Source: Leptodontidium sp. MPI-SDFR-AT-0119 (lineage: Eukaryota; Ascomycota; Leotiomycetes; Helotiales; Leptodontidiaceae). Taken from it: a stretch of 64,000 nucleotides of DNA. This document shows, piece by piece, positions 21,601 through 32,312 of this stretch (positions within the stretch are counted from its first letter, which is position 1; each line of letters opens with the position of its first letter). The translations under genes were made by a program, and so were the position numbers. The stretch spans positions 744,001 through 808,000 of the forward strand of contig JAHLEZ010000017.1 of assembly GCA_020726505.1 (NCBI GenBank). Direction: 5' to 3'. The notes below the pieces were generated by a model. The model saw only the letters and a program-made list of their open reading frames with translations, made no database searches and was not told where the DNA came from.

Positions 21601-23976
21601 GGGAAAATCGATCGTACTTTCGAGTAGCCTTGAAGCAGCTGTCTCTACGGCTTTGATCTCGGTCCCAAAGTTGACCAACAATCCCGATCCATCAGCCGAA
21701 GATTGGCTTTCAGGCTTTTGGCTCGAAGTAGGAGTTCTTGCTGATTTTGTACTGGAGAACAAGACCAAGTCGGCTTGCTGGAGTGTTCCGAGAATAATCG
21801 CCCATGCCGAGTCGAGAGTCGGACCAAGAGCAATGCCTAGATTCAAAAGGGCTCGTAGGCACAATAGATTTCTGGTATTTAGTGAGGTCGGGCTAGCGTC
21901 GATAGATGGTTGTCTACTACGATCAGACGTATGGCTGACTAAACTATCGACACTTAGCAGGCCCTTGGCATTGCTGAATATACTCTGCTTCTCTGCACTT
22001 GGTGTAGGCGGTGCAGCAGCAGTTGGCGTATTGGCTGCCAATAGATTTGAAGGTACTGCAGCCTTTCCTAGTGTTGTCAAGAACGCATCTCGGGGTGTAG
22101 CGAGACGGAGAAGTCCAGCAACGTGAGTAAACTTCTGAAACGACCTCACCAGGCCATGGTAATACTCCGAGTCTAGGGCAGCATATAAGAAGGTGGAGCA
22201 TGTAGCTAGTATTGCCGGCCAGCAATTATCCACGATCCCAGCACAGAGCTTGACTTCTTCGTATAGCGGGTGGTCTTCGAGAGTCAATGGATTCACTGGA
22301 ATGGGGTTTTTCTTTATCGATGTTCGCCTTTCCAACTTCCCTCTTGGGTCCGGGCTTCCTGGGACAGAATCCGACGATTCGAATTCTGATTGCCGTGTCT
22401 TCTTACGAGGTCTGTCCGGGACTGTCAAAGGAAGGATGAACTTGGCTAATCCTTCCGAGAAGCCGCTGATACAGGCTAGAGTCAGGCTGTATATATAAGA
22501 CTCTGGAATGGCAGGTGGCTCGGTTTTGTCTAACTGATCAATGCAAGGTACCCTCATCGTACTCCATTGAGTGCTGACACCAACAGACGGTTCGTTTGAG
22601 CCAACAGAGCTGCTGATGATCCCGGAAACACCACTGGCTTCAAGCATTGCTTGATCTGATCCAGAACTGCTACTTTGGTTCATGACCGGAATCGTAGATT
22701 GAGGACCTAGTCCGATGACCGATGGCTTCTCCGTACTCAGTCTAACAAAAGCAGCTACCAGATCTCGTAGAATATCTTTTCTGCCGTCTTGGGCATCATA
22801 CATAGCGAAAATTCGTCTGACAAGGGCTGCATCGGCAAAAATACCTCTCAAGGCTTCCATGCACAGAGAGCGCTTCCATAATGCTGTATCGTGGTCCAAC
22901 ATATGCGTCAGGAGACCAAGCGACATCTCTCCCTCCGAAGTCAAGATACTCAGATGGTTCCTGAGAAGCGTGTACAGAATGCGGACAATCCTGACAGTGA
23001 CTGCAAAGTTAAGCTTCTCCGACAGAGCACTAATGATGAATGGCATGACCCTAACTCGAAGGATGTTGGCCTGCTCTGGATGATTTAGGAAGACCATGGC
23101 ATGGTTGGTCAGGACCGATTCGATCAGCTCTAGACCAAAGGTCTGCGGTAGTCCAGCAGACTTCAGGAACTGAGGTTTTTGTGATTCGGTCAAAAGACAC
23201 AGATCGTTGAAGACCCTGTAGGCGTCCAATGCCGCAGCACGAAGTCGAACGGTCCCATCTTCAATAGGTGCTTCCCCAACAGTTGGTACCTCAAGGGCAA
23301 TTTCTATCCAGTCAATAAGAGTCTCCAAAACTGTAAAAATAAACTTACTATCCTCTGCTACTACTTTGTCAAACACACTAACAACTAACTGCTGCAGTGT
23401 TGCCGCCGCTGTATTATTCACAATCGCATTCTTACTAGCCTGCAAAATTGTGCAAATGTTCAGACTAGCGGCAATCAATTCCCCCTTCAGATCATCCGCA
23501 TAATTCTGCAGCAGTGAAGGCAACGCCTGTAGGATCTTGAGCTGGACATCTAGCCCGGCCGATGTGGCTTCTCTGAATGCCTCGAGCACTTCTCTCAGAC
23601 GTGACCTGGGTAATGCTCGTGATACTACGAGTCTCTGAAGGCATACTATGGCTATGCCTGTGAATTTCACATTCTTGGTTCCGCAAGCTATGAGGAAGGG
23701 GGTTACGAAGTTTGGCCGTTGGCTGAGATCTATTTGAATTAATCATCCGCCCATCACAGCTCGTGAGATTCACATACCAGCAGCTATCTGGGCCTCAGAT
23801 GTCGAACGCAGTCCTTTGAGTTCGTCGAGCGACTTCTCCGCTGCCTGATATATCTCTTAGCCAGAGCTCACGACCTTGAAAGCAACACGTAAGCTCACAT
23901 TTCTCAGATCCGTATGTTTTCTCTTGCTCTCCTGGATCAGATTCCCCAGCTCCGAGGCCAGTATCTGCGCCGTCAT
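18663..23976 (-). CDS. MON2: MON2, Golgi/endosomal trafficking scaffold (BIG/GBF-related)
   Basis: Five exons (23976-23899, 23844-23778, 23729-20770, 20720-20507, 20455-18663) encode 1703 residues. The N-terminal DCB region contains KFTGIAIVCLQRLV and QLKILQALPSLLQNYADDLKGE, and the HUS region follows. No Sec7 catalytic domain is present, which separates MON2 from BIG1/SEC7. The C-terminal half has the Mon2_C blocks, with FFWVLSDFISGR at the start of exon 4, LELRNSAIQTLLRIFDAYG across the intron 4 junction, and LSPEAW. MON2 works with DOP1 and the flippase NEO1 on late-Golgi and endosome membranes for retrograde sorting. The length fits the family (about 1640-1720). The start at 23976 precedes a conserved MTAQILASELG. 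Confidence 0.95.
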
Positions 23977-24514
23977 TATTACCGATTCAGCTTTGAAGAG
24001 GATGTCGCCATGATATGTGGAATGTCACGAGGGATGTGGTTGTTGATTTCGAGGCGGGACTGGTGGCCTTTGAGATGATGGATGGCTAGCCGAGTGAGTG
24101 GCTAGAAGCTGGAACCCGACAGGCAACGAAGAGGTTATGAATTTTCAAGACCAAGTACAGGCTAATTGAGATTCACAGTACACGTTCGTAATTCTCATTT
24201 CCGATTTCAATAATCAAGTGAAGCTTCATTCTGACTTATTCTAGGTATGTATTGAATGGAAGTTGAGAGACATCGGCATAAAGCAACCTCGATCCCCGAC
24301 TGTCGGAGTAGCCGAGGTTTACCCAGCAACCTTGAGTTTGGGCAACCACACCCCGCCAACAACCTGCATCTTGTTTCACGTTCAGCCTCCCTTCGACTCT
24401 CCGTCGACATTCACTACTTCTATGCACTGGAGTGTGCTCCCATAAAAGGCCAGCATCCCTCGTCAGAATCAAGAGTTCTTTCCAACAAATCCACAACTCG
24501 GAGAAGCTGTGAAC
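23977..24514. promoter_or_regulatory. Shared divergent upstream region of MON2 and MMS2
   Basis: 538 bp between divergent start codons. No distinctive motif recognised. Confidence 0.5.
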
Positions 24515-25170
24515 ATGGCAGCCAAAGTCCCTCGCAACTTCAGACTCCTGGAGGAATTAGAGAAGGGCGAGAAGGGCCTTGGAGCTGGTAAGTTTCTCAG
24601 ACTCATGATGTAGAACAAGGCTAACTTACATATTATCTGCAGAGGCATGTTCCTACGGTCTGGCGGACGGCGATGATCTATTAATGTCGAACTGGAACGG
24701 CACGATCCTCGGCCCACCACACGTTTGTCTTCCTCGTCCTACATTCCACTTTCCGCAACAGCGCAAGATATAGCAAAGAAGAGAAGCTTCATGATGGAGA
24801 GATAGCAGACAGCTAACCCGGGTATTCTGCAATAGAGCGTCCATGAGAACCGCATCTACGGCCTCAATATGCACTGCGGCCCCGACTACCCCGACAAGCC
24901 ACCCACCATCCAGTTCACCAATGCCGTCAACCTCCCCTGCGTAAACCCGCGCAACGGCGTCGTGGATCCGGCGAAGCTTGCTTGCCTGGCAAACTGGGAT
25001 CGTAATATGACTATGGAGACGGTGCTGATTGAATTGAGGAGGTGTGTCTTTCTAGCCATTGTTCGACACATGTAGCAGAGGGCAGGGCTGACAGACATGG
25101 TGATAGATTCATGGCAAATCCAGCAAATAAGAAACTCCCTCAACCACCTGAGGGATCGAGGTACGACTAA
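24515..25170 (+). CDS. MMS2: Ubiquitin-conjugating enzyme E2 variant MMS2/UEV1
   Basis: Four exons (24515-24587, 24643-24722, 24836-25041, 25107-25170) encode 140 residues, the usual UEV length. The sequence runs from MAAKVPRNFRLLEELEKGEK through ACSYGLADGDD, MSNWNGTILGPP, ENRIYGLNMHCGPDYPDKPP and GVVDPAKLACLANW to a C-terminal ANPANKKLPQPPEGSRY. The UBC fold is intact. The active-site HPN-Cys motif of true E2s is replaced by the PCVNPRNGVV region, as expected for a catalytically inactive variant. With UBC13 it builds Lys63-linked ubiquitin chains on PCNA in error-free post-replication repair. It is divergent from MON2. Confidence 0.95.
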
Positions 25171-25605
25171 AAACGTTCACATGTTAGTGGTAGTAGGCAG
25201 TTTCTTTTGGAGGGGAGTGCTGGCGGAAGGTGTTGAGATGGAGACATATTGACGACGGAACGAGACAAATATGGAGTGGATGGGAGAAGGCTGGCTTTTT
25301 TGGGGGGGTTAGGATGCATCAGCGCGGCGAAACCGGTTCCTTTCCCATCCATTTCCATTCTACGAAGTACGAAACGATCAGATGAGCGGAGCGGATAGCG
25401 AATGATATTTTGATCTTTTGAAACGAACAACACAGCGGTGGTAGATGTAGCCAGGCTGCTACATCCCAATCGATGAATTTTGCGATACCTCCCTTTTGTG
25501 CCACGTCGTGCTGCATTATCAAATGCAAGTGAAATGTGGATGGTTTCCTCTATATCTACACAATTGTACAAGGGTATCTTTTGATGTCAAAACCAACATA
25601 TGCGC
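25171..25605. other. Intergenic between convergent genes
   Basis: The 435 bp between the stops of MMS2 and the LYR gene includes a G run near 25300-25308. No gene seen. Confidence 0.5.
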
Positions 25606-26815
25606 CTACCATGCCTCAACCTCTTTCTTCCAATCCTCGACTTTCTTTTCACTCTTTCCAGTTCCTTTAACCTTCCTCTCGGTATCCCCCTTCTCGAACC
25701 CCTTAGCTACTCTCTTCGCCTCCTTCCGATCCCTCCTCTCCTGCTCCCAGAGCTCTTTCTCCTTCTCAACGACACCAACCAACCTATCCGCCAACTCCTT
25801 CGCCCTCTTATATTCCCTCCCCATATCCTTATAAACTAAAACCTTACTCCTCGCCGGCTCACGCTCCCAACCATCCTCATCTCCCCACCCCTCCCGCTCC
25901 AACTCCTCACTCTCCCTCCACCGCCCTTCACCCATCACAGCCTCAAGGACATTATCCTCCCACTCCCCTTCCCAAACACCCATCTCGACCTCTGTGGCCA
26001 GCTCATCCATCCAATTATTCCGCTTCTGCCTCTGCTTCACCTTCTGGCTCAGCACCCTGCTCAAATACGGACTCTGCTCCTTCTTGAACCGCAAAAACGG
26101 CGCGTGGGTCGCTATAGCCAGACTGGGCACGTGTCTATTCCCGCTGAGCTTCTCGAGGGGTAGAGGACGCATGTCTGCGACCTTTTGAGCACCTGGATAT
26201 GCCCGCAGACGGGCTTTCAGCGCAAATGTAGGTCGAGGAGGGGGCTGCGTGCATGCTTTGCGCGCGGCGACTTTTTGCTTGAGTAGACTATCGAGGAAAT
26301 CGTGGATTTTTTTAAGGGCACTGGCATCGCCTGTACCCGCTGCGTAGAGCAGGTCCTCAGCCTGTATCATGGCAATATCGTATCAGCAGGCATTCTTCAG
26401 TCTCCATTTCTAACCCCTTTCTTTGCACCCTCCCTCTAAACAAAACAACCACGGGCCTAGATGTTCAATTGCAGGGAGGACGAACAGCATAACCAGCCTT
26501 CAACGCAGGCACAATCAACCTCGGACTCGTATGATGTGAATTCTGCCGGAACTTCTTCCGCACGAGGTGTTTGAGGGGATTAATCTTCCCAAACCCATTC
26601 TCTGCATCTCCATTATTTGCAAATCTGGCAGGTAGAGGGACCCGGACGCTCTGGGCGAGGAGGGATCGGTAGAGTGCTATGCCTGTTTGCGCTTTTGTCA
26701 GATTCGTGTTCCTTCAACTCCTGGGAATTTGAATGGAATTTTAGAGGGAGGGAGACGAACATGCTATCCGATGCGGACCCGATTTACGGGGTAAGAAAAG
26801 GTTAGGAGGTGGCAT
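25606..26815 (-). CDS. LYR-motif mitochondrial protein with long charged C-terminus
   Basis: Three exons (26815-26761, 26682-26486, 26361-25606) encode 335 residues. The first junction creates HRIACIALYRSLLAQ, placing the Leu-Tyr-Arg tripeptide at about residues 22-24 as in the LYR (complex I LYR) superfamily. KHLVRKKFRQN and a conserved helix up to ALKAGYAAEDLL follow. LYR proteins bind mitochondrial acyl-carrier protein and help assemble Fe-S clusters or respiratory complexes. Most are about 100 residues, so the C-terminal two-thirds (Glu/Arg/Lys-rich, with Trp-rich WEGEWEDN and a basic coiled-coil end) is an extension. Which LYRM subfamily it belongs to cannot be told. The start lies in a small first exon that is easily missed. 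Confidence 0.8.
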
Positions 26816-27722
26816 TCATTTGATTGTGCTGTGTTGCGTGCTGTACATTGAGGGGTGGAGGGAGGAGCTTGAGTGACGTTTGGGAGAGCTTCGAAATCTC
26901 GACTGGCATATCACGTGCATGTGAGGAAGAAATGTAATGTCCGGAACACTTCAAAACATTCCAGTAGTTAGACGTCTCAAGTCTAAAGAGACATAAGAAT
27001 ATTGTTCTTGAGGGGTTGTAGTATGATCGTCCTACTTTAGTTGTTATATTATAGTACACGGTTCATTGTTTTGATTCGATGATTCGATTAACCATAGTAA
27101 CCGAACACAAAGTAAACATCTGGTAACATTGCTCCTCAACTGAATGTATACGCTCTAGTTACGAAACTTTATAGAGAAAAAAAGATCCGTTACAGCGTCT
27201 TCAAATTCTATTATTATTAACTTCAATTCCCAAAATGCCACATGCCATGATCCTTAACTGACAATCTACAGAAGATGCCGAGAGATTTCAAAGAACTTAC
27301 TTCCCTGGGGAGAATATGTGCTGTTGCATCATTAAAAAAAATTGTAGCTCCCGCCTGGAAGTTCATTGTCCTCAAACTTCATAAATACTGGCGGCGTTCA
27401 GACATCCATTTCCACGTTCTGTGTGAATCCCCATGAAAGTGTCATTGATTCCACCTTGGCGTTTTTACCCTGGTCGACTTCTTTTAAGTCCTCAGATTCT
27501 CAATTCCCATTCCGACACTTAGCTTGTAAGAGCGATATTCTCTTTCTTTTTCTATACACCATGTCGAGTCCTATGTTTCAGGTTTTGATAATTGATATCT
27601 CGGATATCTTTGGTAGATAGGCTGTCTTTTTCTTGGATTAGAGGGCGGCCTTGTGGTGGCCTCCTGAGATGTTTGAGGGCATCAATTTTGCTTTTCTTAC
27701 ATTCCATAATTTAGTTCTGTAA
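26816..27722. other. Intergenic, AT-rich
   Basis: The 907 bp includes the LYR gene promoter and the 3' flank of the disordered-protein gene. No supported gene. Confidence 0.5.
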
Positions 27723-29321
27723 TTAGATTCGTCGGATTGGCTCGATGGTTGCTTCATCGCATTGCGACATAGTTGCACTGACGTTTTTGCTTTCTTTACT
27801 CCCGAAATACTTGTTTGTGTTGGTGGATGAGGATGAGGATGGTGCAGTCTTGAGCATCTCCTCACTCCGAACTGCCTGCATGGCTGAAGTTTCTACTCCA
27901 GTAGATGTCGGCGACTGATCCCTGGCTGTTGCTGAGCTTTCTAGGGATGGACGTTGTGCGTTTGCAAGTCCAGTACATAGGCCGTTTGAAGGCTCCGGTT
28001 GCCATTTGATGTCCTTCCAATTCCCTTCTTTTTTAGTTTGCGAGGCTACCGTTGTAATAGCCTTGAGAGTGGGAGCACTCAATGGACGAATAGCCTGTGC
28101 TGATCGTGAGGCAGACGTTAGGCTGTCGTTCGAGGTCATGGTCGGCCGATAGCTGTCCTCCCGACTCGTACCGCAAGTGATATATCTATCTCCCGTCCAG
28201 GTGCCTTGTTCGTCCTCCAAGTAGTCCATTCCAGCGACATCAGAGTTTCTGCCTAGCATTGCGTCCACTTGTATTAAAGTTATTAGCTGAGATTTATAAA
28301 AAGCAATTACACCCAGCGTCGAATGCTCCCATCCAAAATTCAAAATCTCCAAAGAAAGAAAACACATCCATCGGATGTAGCAGTAATCACAACAAAAAGT
28401 CCACAACTTACTATTTTTCTGTTGAATATACTCCAACTCCGACTTATCCTGCGAAACATGCAGCGGCAAATCAAGCGAAAACCCCCTTCTATCCGTATTC
28501 GTATCCCCATCCCACTTCTCTTCCTCCTTCCGTCCTTCCTTAATCACGGGCGAATTCGGCTCCGTACATTTCCTCCTATCCGTAAACATCTTCTTGACAC
28601 TCCTCGCCTTCTCAATTACCAGCTTCGCAACACTAGAGCGTCTCCTCTCCCACCCAGACGGCGGAGTTGTAGGAGTAGATACAGAGTTATTGAAAACGAG
28701 TCCAGCTGCTGCAGAGGATGTATCTGGGACGGTTCTGCTTCTCGTTTTCCTGGGTTGGATCTTGTCACCTGCAAGTGAGGTTTTCGTCGAAGCTGGTGCG
28801 CTGCGTGTGCGTGTTGGGTGGATTGCGCTCGTCGAGGCTGGGGAGTTTGGATCGCGGTCTGGGCGTCGTACTTTATCTCGAGGCTTTCGATTTCGATCCG
28901 TGTTGTCCGGTGAGGCCTTTTGCTTGTGGTGTTGTAATGGTAGATATGGTTGTTGCCGTATAATTGTCTCTTCGCTCTCGCCCAACAGGCGAGCTGCCTT
29001 TACTATAGATTCTGATCTTGATATATGCATACCTGTAGTACAGTCTTGGTCATCAGAATCGCCGGAAGTAAACTCTTTCGTATGAGATCCAAACGCCTCT
29101 ACATTCTGCAAGCTCGCCGAGATAGGAAGGGACGATGGTCTCAATGTTGCCGACGAGGTCTGGGATCGAGATATGTAATTGGAATCGAAATTTGGTCCAG
29201 TACATTGAGCGAGAGGTACTTCGTCATTCGTGTCGGCTAAGCCAGGGTCCTTGGGGAGAAGCGTTGGCCGAGCCATATTCTCATTGTACAGAGCAGTCGA
29301 TGCCGAGATCTCACGATTCAT
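27723..29321 (-). CDS. Hypothetical disordered Ser/Thr/Arg-rich protein
   Basis: The frame is open across the whole span, but a better model has two exons (29321-28412, 28267-27723) around a 145 bp intron with GTAAGT donor and AAG acceptor, giving 484 residues. The removed stretch is Cys/Trp/Tyr/Phe-rich and unlike the rest. The protein is low in hydrophobic residues, with basic patches (KPRDKVRRPDRDP, RKTRSRTVPD) and a short better-ordered segment WERRRSSVAKLVIEKARSVKKMF that looks helical. The second exon opens QKNMDAMLGRN across the junction. I recognise no domain and infer no function. Confidence 0.65.
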   Translation of the reverse strand: MNREISASTALYNENMARPTLLPKDPGLADTNDEVPLAQCTGPNFDSNYISRSQTSSATLRPSSLPISASLQNVEAFGSHTKEFTSGDSDDQDCTTGMHISRSESIVKAARLLGESEETIIRQQPYLPLQHHKQKASPDNTDRNRKPRDKVRRPDRDPNSPASTSAIHPTRTRSAPASTKTSLAGDKIQPRKTRSRTVPDTSSAAAGLVFNNSVSTPTTPPSGWERRRSSVAKLVIEKARSVKKMFTDRRKCTEPNSPVIKEGRKEEEKWDGDTNTDRRGFSLDLPLHVSQDKSELEYIQQKNSKLWTFCCDYCYIRWMCFLSLEILNFGWEHSTLGVIAFYKSQLITLIQVDAMLGRNSDVAGMDYLEDEQGTWTGDRYITCGTSREDSYRPTMTSNDSLTSASRSAQAIRPLSAPTLKAITTVASQTKKEGNWKDIKWQPEPSNGLCTGLANAQRPSLESSATARDQSPTSTGVETSAMQAVRSEEMLKTAPSSSSSTNTNKYFGSKESKNVSATMSQCDEATIEPIRRI

Positions 29322-29653
29322 TATCCGAAGAGTGTGCTCGAAGATGATGAGGAGGGAATTGAGGAGTCGGTGATTTCAATGGGGAAGACGAGCTGGAGAA
29401 ATGCTGTTTCATTTTTAGACTGCGCGCCGACTAGCCAAATGACGACGGACGAAAAGACTGGCTCCGTCATAGTATGTATCATCATACATAACCCACCCGA
29501 ACTCATAAAAACGCCATTTCATGCAATTCCATGCATGTACACCGTACATGCGATAATCACGGTCGCCAAAAATCTAAAATCCCAGTCCCTCGTCTGCTCG
29601 TTTCGTTCAGTAATAGGGTAAAGTAAAAGGGCTTATGCTGGTGTGAGACTCGC
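29322..29653. other. Intergenic
   Basis: 332 bp between the bZIP stop and the start of the disordered-protein gene. It must hold the latter's promoter. No clear motif. Confidence 0.45.
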
Positions 29654-32312
29654 TTAATCAAAACCAGCCTTGACAGCTGCGACGATGGCAGCATTTACGT
29701 CACTGGGTCTGAAGCCAGCAGCGCGACCCAAGCAAACGCCTTTGCTAAGAATTTCTGGTCCATGTTAGTCGAATTCGGATATAGGAATCGAGAGGGAAGT
29801 GAGGTGGGTGACTTACCCTGAAGTAAAATATTGACATTAACTGTCACGAGTCTCTTCTCAGTAAATGGCACCTGTTCAAGGTATTAGTACTGGTTCAGCG
29901 AATGTCTTAATTGCCAATAGAGGCATGTATAACTGCTAGGAAACAAAGGGAGGGTATACTGACCTCACCATCCACGGACTCAGGACTATGGCGACCCTCG
30001 TTCAGGTCCGAATTAGCATTTGGAACAGTCGTGAAAATCGGATCGATATTCGGATCCGTTGCGTTGACCTGGTTATCCCAAGAACTATACTTCAGCGGCG
30101 GGAATGGGAATGCTTTCGGCTCTGGATTATTGAAATTGAAGGAGAACGACGCAGAGAACGGATCGGGAAGTCTCCTGTCCACGGGACTTTCTGGAGTCTT
30201 CGGCGAGGATGTGTCTAGGCTACTACTGCTCTTCGGAGTACTGGCATCGGCAAATATAGAGACGTCGATTTGAGCGGTTATGAAATCGGCGGAAGGTGGA
30301 ATGTCGAGACCATGGCCTCTAAGATATCCCTCAACATCATTAGCGTCGAAGAATTTGCCTTCAAAGCCTGGGAGGTTGCAGCGCATTTCTTCCTTGAAGA
30401 GATCTTGGGCATCGGTAGCAGCCGGTGAGAAAGGCCCCATGGAGTAGCCAGTGCGGAGTTTTGGGCGCAATTCCTCGTTGGTTGGATCGCTGTCGGGATA
30501 GAATGTCCCTGCACCTCCAATGTGTACAAATGGGTTGTGCCACGCGCTCAAGCTCTCCTTGTTCGACCTTAAAATTCCTCTGCGCAGTCGTTCTTCGAGG
30601 TTCTCTCGAGTTTCGTACATGAGTGTTAGCCCGAAGGCCTTGTTGAACTTTTCTGGGGAGACGGTCTTGGAAGTAATGAGTCTGAATGCTCGCTCGATAG
30701 CACCTCTCTGGACGCGCCGCGCGAAGGAGAATTCGCTGTAGGCATGTGTCCTGGGAAGTGAAGGCTGCGCTTCGGGGAGGAAGTTTTGAGAGAAGGATTC
30801 TATGGACGGAACTTCAACACGGTATTGTTGAAGGTCCATGAGATCGAATGGAAAGGATGCATTGTCTTCGGTGGGGCGGGTGATGACCTGGAGATCTGCA
30901 TTTCGGCCTCTGCTTTCATAGCTAGGCTGAGGAAAGTCCATGGTAAGGTCATCATCAGGAGTGTCGTCTTTAGACATTGTATACCCTCCCCATGGATTAA
31001 CCGGATTAGTAGTATGGGCGTCCAAATCGTCTTGTCGCTTCTTGGGTGATCCCTTCGAACCTTTCGTTCGCCGGCTAGATTGCGAATCGGCTTGCTTTTC
31101 ATCCTCTCCGTGGGTTTCGTCGTGACCGTCTTCGTTCGCGGAAGCTTTTGCCAGGGCCAGAAATCTTTCCGTTGTTGATTGTAGCTGCTGGCCGAATTCT
31201 GGCTCGCGCTGTAATAAACCTTTGCCCACCGCGAAATCGTAGAGACTAATGAAAATATTGCTCATCTCCTCGTTTGTCCCTCGCAGATCTTGGACCTGCT
31301 TCTCAAGAGAAGTAATGGTTGTTTCTTTTCGGTGACGGTAAGCTCTTTGGGCCATTCGGATTTGGGTTCTCCTCCTCTGTATTATCGTTAGATTGCACAT
31401 CAACTGGCACAACAACAGCCAATCTATTAAGACATCTCGACAATATTAAATAAAAATGTTGAATGTATCAAAAATAAAAGGGGATATTTAGAACATCAAG
31501 AGAGGATAACCACATTGAAAATCATGAATTGGGAAGGAAATGGGAAGGAATTGACTTACATCGGCGGCAGTCTCATCTTTCGTATCAACTCTGGGACGCC
31601 CCCTAGCTTTTTTCCTCGCCTCCTCTTCATCATCAACCTCCTTCGAAGTGGCCTGCTCAGTTGCGGTCCTCTTCCTCCTACTCGATCTCTTGCTGGTCTT
31701 CCCATCTTCCTCCTCATGACTATCCCCGCTTGCCTCTGTGACGCCGAAAGGAATCGCCGGGTCGGTTTGTCCTTTGGGCCTCTTCTCCCTCAAGCTCATG
31801 GCTAACCTCCCATCATCATAACTCTCCGCATTCAAAATCCCCAGCGAGCTGATTGTCCCAGTGTAATTCGACGACATCTGGCTCTGGGAGGTGGGCCCCA
31901 GCCCACCGTTGTGGTGGCCATACCCGGCATTCATATATGGAGGGTGCGACCGTTGGGTGGGGTTGTATGCAAGAGTCTCCATGTTGGTATTCGGATTGGC
32001 ACGTTCGGGGTCGTGGTGTCCGTACCCGTTCAAGATCTGGAGAGGATGCGAGGGGTGCTCTTGTGCTTGATTAATTTTGTTTGAGTTGGGGTGATTACTG
32101 ATCGCGGTTTTTCGGTCGACTCGGTCCCCGGCTGGACGCCAGGGAGATGGTGTAGCAGTAATGAAAGCCTTCGCCCTATCGAGACTCTGGGCCTGGGCTT
32201 GACTCGCCGAGGGGGAGGATGTAGCAGCGTCTGGACCTTGAGTGTGAATAGCGGCGTGTGTGAGGACAGCTAGAGCATAATCATCTTGAGGAAAGTTGAA
32301 TGAGGGCTCCAT
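29654..32312 (-). CDS. Large fungal bZIP transcription factor
   Basis: Four exons (32312-31560, 31376-29964, 29871-29817, 29754-29654) encode 773 residues. A 183 bp intron lies directly before the basic region. Residues 252-269 read RRRTQIRMAQRAYRHRKE, the fungal AP-1/YAP-like variant of the basic motif with Gln-x-Arg-x-Ala-Gln-Arg-x-Tyr-Arg. A leucine-zipper helix (SLEKQVQDL) and an FISLYDFAVGKGLL block follow. The preceding stretch (SSRRKR, KKARGRPR) gives nuclear signals. The middle part contains FARRVQRGAIERAFRLIT, a conserved fungal segment. Two small last exons encode FTEKRLVTVNVNILLQ and an end block GVCLGRAAGFRPSDV, which are missed if the frame is read straight through from 29964. 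The target genes are unknown. Confidence 0.88.
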
